From the NCBI GenBank assembly GCA_010093605.1, contig MU004184.1, positions 453,897-517,896 of the forward strand: DNA of 64,000 nucleotides. The letters run 5' to 3'. Below the pieces are notes generated by a model that saw nothing but the letters and a program-made list of their open reading frames with translations, was not told where the DNA came from and searched no databases. Below are positions 57,701 through 64,000 of this stretch, one piece after another. The translations under genes and the position numbers were made by a program. The number at the start of each line of letters is the position of its first letter. The stretch's first letter is position 1. The DNA comes from Lophium mytilinum (Eukaryota > Ascomycota > Dothideomycetes > Mytilinidiales > Mytilinidiaceae).

Positions 57701-59219
57701 CGGCTGAATCCGCCAGGGTCCAGATGCGCTCGAGATCGGGTTTGGGAAGACCACTCTGCCCAAAGATTTCCAGAGACTGTTCACCGGAGATGTACCCACG
57801 TCCAAACCCATCCCATGCCTTGAATGTCTCATCGTAGAGCTTTTTCTCGGGCTTCGTGATGGCCCAGGGGATCGTGGCATTTCCGCTGAGTCCTGTTGTG
57901 GTATATCCGCCCTGCTCCCGGCCCTGCTGCGGCATCATTTGCTGTTGTAGCGCTTCAATGTTGGGCAGGCCGGTAGCAGGTGCATTGACCAGTCCCCATT
58001 GCCCCGGCATCCCGGTTGGTTGAGCGTTGAGCGGGGCCATGCCAGTTTGCGTAGGAGTGAGATTCGAGCCATAGCCAGTTGGCATAGGGGGCATTGGCGG
58101 TCGCGGACCGTTGTAGCCAGTTGGCTGAGGCATCCCATATCCAGTAGGCTGTGGCTGCATTCCCGTCTGCTGCGGCTGGAAGCCCTGCGGTTGCGACGGA
58201 TACCCAGTCATCTGAGGCGTAAACCCCGTGGGCTGCGAGACCAATTGCGAGAGCAGCGCACTATTTGATGGCTGAGGTTGCGGTTGTTGTATCGCAGGCA
58301 ACTGCTGATTGTTCTGTTGCGGCTCATCAAAGCTAGGGGCATTGGGCGATGGCCTCGGACGGCCCGGCTTCGTCGGCTGCGCGTCGTCCGCAATGCCAAA
58401 AGATATAATGTCCACCATGCCTGACACTTCGTTTTGTATGCGCTCCGGCAGAGCATTAGGTAGTTCCTTTCCCGTAAGCGCAAGATTACATAGGTACATG
58501 GCGAGTGCGAATTCGGGGAATAGGAGTTGGCCCGATTTGGTCGTGTCGGACAGAGTCCTGCGTCGCATTAGCAGTGAATTTACTACAAGATTCACATTCA
58601 CATACCAGATATGAGACAGTGCATCCCCAGTAAGCTTGGACCTCAGAAGCAGATCCCGAGCCTTGTCGCCTGACAGCGCCTGTCCATTCCCAGCCGCAGA
58701 CTTGAACAGCTGCTCGAACTTGGCCTGGTCCGTTACTGTTATGAACGACAGCCTGATATTCGGGATCTTCGAAGACGCAATCTTCGGCAGAGGTGGAGGC
58801 GCCTGCGACGAGTTTCCTCGAAAGGAGTCCGCCATCTGCGCCGACGTCATGCCCGTAGGCTGTGGGACCTGCTGAGGAGCCTGGGGAGCCTGGAGCTGCT
58901 GCTGAGGCATTGTAGGGTTGATTTGTCCCGTCTGGAAAGACTGCTGCGGTTGAGCTTGCTGGAAGTTCTGCTGCTGCTGGCCTGGATACCCCGTGAATTG
59001 CGGTTGCTGCTGGGGAGCGAACTGCTGTTGCGGCGGAGGCTGCTGGCCCGGAAACCCAGTGAATTGACTCTGCAGCGGAGGAGCGCCATATCCGGTTTGC
59101 TGAGGCTGGAAGCCCTGGGGTTGCTGTTGCTGGAATGACTGTTGCTGCTGACCATACTGAGGCTGGCCGGGCCGGGAGCTATTGGCGCCCCCTAAGTACG
59201 AGTTCGAGCCGGAAAACAT
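54768..59219 (-). CDS. PAN1: PAN1, EH-domain actin-regulatory endocytic scaffold, 1450 aa
   Basis: Three exons: 58606-59219, 55894-58557 and 54768-55842 (introns 48 and 51 nt); 4353 nt. The 48-nt first intron has no stop and is in frame, so it is easily missed; splicing restores [15 protein letters not shown]. The N-terminus is Gln/Pro-rich with PQQTGYG/QFTGYPG repeats (sites for EH binding and Prk1-type kinases). EH1 is at about residues 150-260 and EH2 at about 435-530 ([20 protein letters not shown] and [22 protein letters not shown]-hand). A long coiled coil (about 640-1210) and a Pro-rich tail follow, ending in a WH2-like [19 protein letters not shown] that would bind actin. PAN1 links clathrin-coat adaptors to Arp2/3 at endocytic sites. 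All key parts are present; length is typical. Confidence 0.93.
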
Positions 59220-59474
59220 GGTGCTTCAGGGCACGCAGTGAAGCCGGCGCGGGCGATTCGCCGTAGAGACGGTGAGGATGTAGGAATGAGGGGAGACCTG
59301 GGGAGTCGAGGTCAAGTGGTAGTGGAGCGGTCGGGGGTGTGCGGTTGTCTGTGCTGTCCACTGCGCGTGAAGCGTGGGTAAGCTAGCGTCGTCATAAACG
59401 CCAAGTGCGACTGAGGCTGTGGAGACGACGCGGACACCACCAACTATTCACCAACACCGAGGTTCAGCGTCAGG
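59220..59474. other. divergent promoter of PAN1 and the 86-aa protein
   Basis: Only 255 bases separate the two starts, so the promoters must overlap. No clear TATA box was seen. Confidence 0.4.
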
Positions 59475-59790
59475 ATGGCTGCTCAGCAGAATGGGAAGCC
59501 GGGGAATGTGTTGCAGGAGCCAGATTTCGCTCAGGTTGGTGTTGCTGCGGCGCCTGGGCTAGGTACAGTGAACTGACATCCATCCGCAGGCGTTCCAGGA
59601 GCTTGCCCGAGGCGAACAAACAGCTGCTGCACTCGAGAGCTCGCTCGACAAGGTTGAGAGGATGATGGACGAGTTCCTGGCCAAAGCTGAAGAGGAGAAG
59701 GAGGCAAAACAGGCTCTGGCGGGTATCGGAAGCAAAGCGAAGTCACAAACAACCACCGTCGACTCGGACACAGCCAATGACACGTCTTGA
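59475..59790 (+). CDS. small conserved-looking coiled-coil protein, 86 aa
   Basis: Exons 59475-59534 (60 nt) and 59590-59790, with a 55-nt GT-AG intron (59535-59589, GTTGGT donor and AACTGACAT branch); phase 0, 261 nt. The protein begins MAAQQNGKPGNVLQEPDFAQ|AFQELARGEQ, then has a heptad-like helix (AAALESSLDKVERMMDEFLA), a Lys/Glu-rich helix and a Ser/Thr tail. It is small, soluble and alpha-helical, like small subunits of larger complexes. I do not recognise the family. Shares its promoter region with PAN1 (head to head). Confidence 0.65.
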
Positions 59791-60252
59791 GATCGGACTC
59801 TGCATCTAGGGCGTTCAAGCCATACGTTGCATACAACACTTTTTGGCGTAAAGCATAGATGGGTTGCTCAGGGGTGGTCTCAGGTCCGACTTTAGTTATA
59901 CACGATCCAGCACTTCTACACCCTGAGAGATTGCTCTCTTGTGAGCTTCCTCAAAGCCCCGGCACTGCGTCAAGCGCTATAGAAACCACAATCGCTTCCT
60001 GCTATGTCTTGTACATCGGACAGGTGAGAGGGAGGGCGGGTTGTAGCTGCAAATGCTGAAAAGAACCTTAAAAACTCCAATTTCACCATGCTCTGCCACT
60101 TTTTACGAGCTGCCCTATTTTCATCCCAATGCTTTAAACGCCCTACAAATCAACTCCCTTGCCGCAGCAGTAGATGCTTCAAGCAGCCGAGGCCGAAGGT
60201 TGATTTTTCATCATGTTGTACAGTACGAACCAGAGCTCCATCATCGTCCTCT
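59791..60252. other. convergent intergenic region
   Basis: 462 bases between the 3' ends of the 86-aa gene and MRI1. No gene seen. Confidence 0.45.
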
Positions 60253-61451
60253 TCAGTCTTCAGGAGTCGCGTCCATTATCTCGTACAGGTTGAAACTCCC
60301 ATCCTCCCGCCTCTCAACTACTCCCTTATCAGTGATAATAGCATCAATCAACTCATGTGGGGTGACGTCGAATGCCGGATTCCAGACGTTGATACCAGGT
60401 GCGGCGATGCTGACCTGCTCGACAACGCTCGTATCGAGGTGCACTCCATCGTAGCGCGGCCCCTTGATCATGGTAACCTCCTTGCCGTCTCGCTCTTCAA
60501 TGACAATGTCGTTTCCGGACTTCGTAGACAGGTCAATGGTTGTTCGTGGAGCTGCTACTAGGAACTTGATGCCGTGGTGCTTAGCAACAATCGCGAGCTG
60601 GTATGTGCCGATCTTGTTCGCTGTGTCTCCATTGCGAGCAACACGGTCTGCCCCAACCACTATCGCTTGAATGTTGCTGCTGGCGCCCTTCTGTTGTAAG
60701 AGAGCAGACGCCATTGAGTCAGTGATGAGCGTAGCTGGAATCTGGTCATGGACAAGCTCGAAAGCCGTCAACCTCGAGCCTTGGTTATACGGCCGCGTCT
60801 CTGTGCAATAAGCACGCTCTAGCAGCCCATTCTGGTGCAGATAGCGAATAACACCCAGAGCTGTCCCATACCCAGCCGTAGCGAGAGACCTTTCAAGAAA
60901 TCAGAAACGATCTCACTGAACCCCAAAGCGAGATCATCTTACCCAGTATTGCAATGCGTCAACACACTCACCTTCCTCCCCATCCCACCCCCCAACTCCT
61001 CAATCCACCGCCCCCCAAACTCCCCAATCCTCTCATTATCCCTCACATCATGCTCCAGCATCACCTCCGCCGCCTGCACATACGCCTCCCTCACTCCTGT
61101 CCCCGTCTTAAGGAAGGGTAGGGCGTCCTCCACAACCCCCACCAGCTCCCTCGCCGCCGTCCCCAGATTAACCGCCGTCGGCCGGCTCGTGACCAGATAC
61201 GCCAGCTTCTCCTTAATAAACACAGCCACCTCCTCCCCGACCTCGGAGATCTTGATGGTTTCTAGCTCGACTGCTAGCGAGAGCGCGGCGACGATCGCGA
61301 TTGCGGGCGCGCCGCGGGTCCGCATGGCTTTGATGGCATGCCAGGCGTCCGTGGAGGAGTAGATGGCGTCCCAGTGCTCTTCGTGGGGGAGTTTGGTTTG
61401 GTCGAGGATTTGGAGCTGGCCGCGTGTGTATTTGATGGCGGAGAGGACCAT
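60253..61451 (-). CDS. MRI1: methylthioribose-1-phosphate isomerase (MRI1), 381 aa
   Basis: Exons 60943-61451 and 60253-60889 with a 53-nt intron (GTAAGA..GAAAG); 1146 nt. Converts 5-methylthioribose-1-phosphate to methylthioribulose-1-phosphate in the methionine salvage pathway; the fold is that of eIF2B alpha/beta/delta. Family motifs are in place: [19 protein letters not shown] near residue 50, the catalytic cysteine region [19 protein letters not shown] (spanning the intron, whose phase-2 join restores GS) and the catalytic Asp in [19 protein letters not shown]. The ATG at 61451 ([20 protein letters not shown]) fits the family; the upstream open stretch does not. Length is normal for MRI1. 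Confidence 0.95.
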
Positions 61452-62625
61452 TTTGGGTGTGGTAGGAGGTGGGAATGGGGAAACAATAAGGGAGGTAGAG
61501 CTTTTGGTGGGTTGTGGCAGAAAAAGTTGGGTGAGGGGCGAGGCGGTCTGGCGGACCACCGAGGGGTAGGTTCGGGAGGTTTTGATTGGCTGAGGGCCGG
61601 GGATGGTTGTTTTTATTGGTGTGATTGTGGTGTTTAAACGTGGGCGTGGGAATTAGTGGGGTAAGGAAGGAGCTATCAGCAACTTGCATAGACTTTACTA
61701 TTTATATAAGACGGCGGACAGTAGTAAGTCGAGGCTGTACTTGTTAGAGCATTGAAATGCCCAGGCGTATTGTTGTCAACCCTGCAAATCAAAGATATGT
61801 TTACTGCAGGAGCACGAGGCCTAGTATTACATTAAGTACTAGTGGTGTTTGGAGAATATCGATGGGACCTCCAAGCATCGATCATTGTTTATTAGACATT
61901 GGCTGATGTTAAAATACTAGAACGAGTCAATCCACACCCCTTCTAAACACGAGCTTCGCTTCCCGTATAATCTAATGTAAATGTTCGTACAGTTGCTTTT
62001 AAAGGTAAATTCACTTGCTTGCATTCTGCTTTCACGGTACATCAGTTACTGCTGTCTTTAGTAAAACTTCTTCTCGGACATATTCTAAAACGGTGCTATA
62101 AAATGATCCAGTTGTGCAGATACAAACAAACCTCTATTCGGCATTATAATATTTGACAGCTATATATAGCGATATTTTCAAAGTAATGTAAATCTACTAC
62201 TGTTCTATAGCGGGTCGGCCGGGACGAAGCAGCTAATCAGAGGATTAGATAACACGGGGACTGAAAGGGGGGTGCCTATTTCCTAGCTCCCAAATTATTA
62301 GCGCAATTGGGCTCCATTTGCCAATAATTGGCGAACATCGACGAGAATCGCAGATTGATGTTTGGAAGCGCACATATTAATGTCACAGCGTGTCTGTCAC
62401 AGTGTGATTTGAGCATAGTAAACAGTTGAATAGTATTATTAGAAGCACTTCAAGACTTGCTAACTACATGGAAACTCCACCCGCTATGCCGAAGAGTGTT
62501 TTTTGGGGTTTTTTGTTTGTGATTTGATGTTGTGTTGAGAGAGAGAAAAGGAGTGAAAGACAGGAGGACTGTGCAATGTGATAAGCCGACTCCCTCCCTC
62601 ATCCATCCATCCATCCACCCATCAT
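61452..62625. other. AT-rich intergenic region
   Basis: About 1.2 kb. It contains one solo satellite-like core near 62090 (CTAAAACGGTGCTATAAAA) and an imperfect inverted repeat at about 62290-62332 around CCAAATTATTAGCG and CCAATAATTGGCG. No gene seen. Confidence 0.45.
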
Positions 62626-63402
62626 CTACTCAACCTGAATGCGGCGAACCTCCTGCTTCGCCTTCTTCGGGATGATGACGCTGAGAACCCCATTCTTGAG
62701 GCTTGCCTTCACATTCTCCTGATCCACCAGCGTCGGGAAGCTGAACGAGCGATGGAACTCGCCTACCGAGCGCTCGGTGATCCAGTACCTCGAAGTCGGC
62801 TTCGGCTTCGGCTTCTCCGCCGCGACCTCGCCAGCCGCAGGCGTCTTCGCGACTTCCGTCTTTTCGGATCCGGTAGCCGGGGCGGTGCTTGATTCGGCAG
62901 GGTCGGCGGCGTCTTCGACAGTCGCTTTGTGGTAGTGTGATTCCGATCCGTTCTCAGACTCGTGGCCTTGTGCTTCTGTGGTCTCCCATCCTTCTTCTTG
63001 GACTTTCTCGGGGGCGTCACCCTCGGTGCGGTTGTACTCGGTACGGCCGTGGATGCTCAGGACGTTGCCCTCGGACCACTCGATCTCGACGTTCTTCTGC
63101 TCGATGCCGGGGAGTTCGCCATGAAGCTCGTAGCCGGTCTTGGTTTCCTTGATGTCGAACTTGGGGGCGAAGGTCAAGGTTTGTTGGGTCTCAGCGAGAC
63201 GGCGACGCAGGGACTGCGGGCGGTTCACTGGCTCCTCGAGGAGGTTGAGGAGGGAGAAGAGATCATTTTGGTTGGAAGAGTGGGTGGTATTAAAGAAGGG
63301 GCGGAAGAGAGACATTTTGCGTGTTGTTGGTGGTTTGCAGAGAGGTAGTGCTCGTTTGGTAATGAGTTTGATTGTTGGAGTTGAGGCTCGAAGTGATTGC
63401 AT
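62626..63402 (-). CDS. small heat-shock protein (HSP20/HSP30 type), 258 aa or 229 aa
   Basis: Single exon. The alpha-crystallin domain runs from FAPKFDIKETKTGYELHGEL through VEIEWSEGNVLSIHGRTEYN. It is then split by a ~95-residue polar insertion (Glu/Ser/Ala-rich) and resumes at RYWITERSVGEFHRSFSFPT to LKNGVLSVIIPKK. This split is typical of fungal HSP30-type proteins. ATP-independent holdase for unfolding proteins. Two starts are possible: ATG 63402 gives a basic, Ser/Thr-rich leader (MQSLRASTPTIKLITKRALP..) that looks like a mitochondrial presequence, while ATG 63315 (MSLFRPFFNTT) is the usual cytosolic start. A TATA box at 63454-63459 and heat-shock elements further up place transcription start upstream of both. 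Confidence 0.85.
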   Translation of the reverse strand: MQSLRASTPTIKLITKRALPLCKPPTTRKMSLFRPFFNTTHSSNQNDLFSLLNLLEEPVNRPQSLRRRLAETQQTLTFAPKFDIKETKTGYELHGELPGIEQKNVEIEWSEGNVLSIHGRTEYNRTEGDAPEKVQEEGWETTEAQGHESENGSESHYHKATVEDAADPAESSTAPATGSEKTEVAKTPAAGEVAAEKPKPKPTSRYWITERSVGEFHRSFSFPTLVDQENVKASLKNGVLSVIIPKKAKQEVRRIQVE

Positions 63403-63453
63403 GAGAGGACTTTGTTGTGATGAGGAGGACTTGAGGGCTGGCAAGTGGGTAGT

Positions 63454-63459
63454 TATATA
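63454..63459 (-). promoter_or_regulatory. TATA box of the sHSP gene
   Basis: TATATA about 52 bp upstream of ATG 63402. Confidence 0.5.
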
Positions 63460-63472
63460 CTGGAGGTTGCCG

Positions 63473-63480
63473 TTCTGGAA
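63473..63480 (-). promoter_or_regulatory. heat-shock half-pair TTCTGGAA
   Basis: TTCnnGAA pair 14 bp from the TATA box; a second copy lies at 63537-63544 and a full element at 63731-63743. Confidence 0.45.
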
Positions 63481-63536
63481 AGCACGAGAGGCACCTCGTA
63501 ATCTGGTGACGAAAGCATGGCGAATTGTCGTGAGGG

Positions 63537-63544
63537 TTCTGGAA
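63537..63544 (-). promoter_or_regulatory. heat-shock half-pair TTCTGGAA
   Basis: Second TTCnnGAA pair, 135 bp upstream of the distal start codon. Confidence 0.4.
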
Positions 63545-63730
63545 AGCGCGAGAACTCTCACGATGCTGCCATATCCGTCTGCTTTCTCATCCCAGGCAAG
63601 CACCAGTTGCGTTATGGCCAATAGCAATCATGCCAACGCGACGCCTGGAGCTTACTACACTCAACCAGAAAGTTCCTCCGACTGCTTTAGGGCTGCTTCG
63701 TTGACGAACCATCTCGCCTCCCCCAGCATG

Positions 63731-63743
63731 TTCTGGAAGTTTC
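63731..63743 (-). promoter_or_regulatory. three-unit heat-shock element
   Basis: TTCTGGAAGTTTC matches TTCnnGAAnnTTC, the consensus bound by heat-shock factor trimers, about 330 bp upstream of the sHSP start. A TCACGTGA site follows at 63750-63757. Confidence 0.55.
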
Positions 63744-63749
63744 CGTGTA

Positions 63750-63757
63750 TCACGTGA
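63750..63757. promoter_or_regulatory. TCACGTGA site
   Basis: Same palindrome as at 11216, 33574 and 46963. Confidence 0.3.
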
Positions 63758-64000
63758 CATCCATCACCAACCACCACGCCCGCGTGGAATTCTGGGATGT
63801 CAAACATGAAACGCGGAGTGCAGACACGAACCCACATTGTGCCAGACCATGCACTCAACCGCCGTGGCGGTTTGTGGGTGAGCGCTATTCTGCACGCCCC
63901 CATTCGCTGCCCCATCTTTTGCCACCCCCTTCGAAGGACGCAAGCCATCGAGCCCATCAGCGGGAGATATTGGTGATACCTGGATCGGCGTAGATTTCGA
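63758..64000. other. right edge, no gene seen
   Basis: Short open frames on both strands only. A gene could start beyond the window. Confidence 0.4.

Noticed and set aside
1-64000. tRNA, 5S rRNA, CRISPR, LTR or other mobile elements
   Set aside because: No cloverleaf B-box sequence, terminal repeat pair or transposase/polymerase motif was seen on reading both strands; CRISPR is not expected in a fungus.

Overview
The window looks like nuclear DNA of a filamentous ascomycete (Pezizomycotina); a Dothideomycete-like fungus is my best guess, though no single marker here proves the class. Genes are compact and split by short GT-AG introns (mostly 45-76 nt) with CTAAC/CTGAC-type branch sites. The gene set is fungal: PAN1, RPB11, MRI1, a ZW10-like tether, an M16 protease, an ABCA transporter, two STAND/TPR proteins and small secreted cysteine-rich proteins. 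I rebuilt exons by hand from frame continuity and splice signals. All joined lengths are multiples of three.

Layout. 1-8.9 kb is gene-poor: a 27-bp minisatellite, a partial copy of the U2 snRNA 3' end (about 1.92-2.01 kb), a degenerate satellite (2.98-4.25 kb), two very small genes (4.44-4.61 and 5.45-5.79 kb) and a decayed gene (6.97-7.96 kb). 8.9-9.19 kb holds a U2 snRNA gene interrupted by two spliceosomal introns. 10.3-10.9 kb is a VOC/glyoxalase-fold gene, followed by an AT-rich satellite array (11.5-13.2 kb). 13.6-21.9 kb holds two STAND-type genes, one lacking its ATPase core, with a GNAT acetyltransferase between them. 22.8-27.9 kb is a full-size ABCA transporter. 29.3-32.2 kb is a tandem cluster of three related six-cysteine secreted proteins. 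34.0-36.6 kb is satellite again. 36.8-50.99 kb carries an LRR protein, an M16 metalloprotease, a ZW10-like protein, a Rossmann-fold protein and an F-box/LRR-like protein. 51.0-52.6 kb is a regular ~164-bp satellite. 52.8-63.4 kb is a housekeeping block: RPB11, PAN1, a small coiled-coil protein, MRI1 and a small heat-shock protein.

The window alternates gene islands with long, gene-free, diverged tandem-repeat deserts that share a short core (AGCTAGxCCACTTCAGACGG-like). Housekeeping genes cover transcription (RPB11 and the U2 RNA), endocytosis and trafficking (PAN1, ZW10-like), methionine salvage (MRI1) and proteostasis (M16 protease, sHSP). The accessory genes (NLR-like pair, secreted-protein cluster) lie beside the repeat blocks. 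The main things to follow up are the intron-split U2 gene, the six-cysteine secreted family with one probable GC-AG intron, the ATPase-less NLR, the two possible first exons of RPB11, and the dispersed satellite family. I saw no intact transposon, LTR element, tRNA or rRNA gene.
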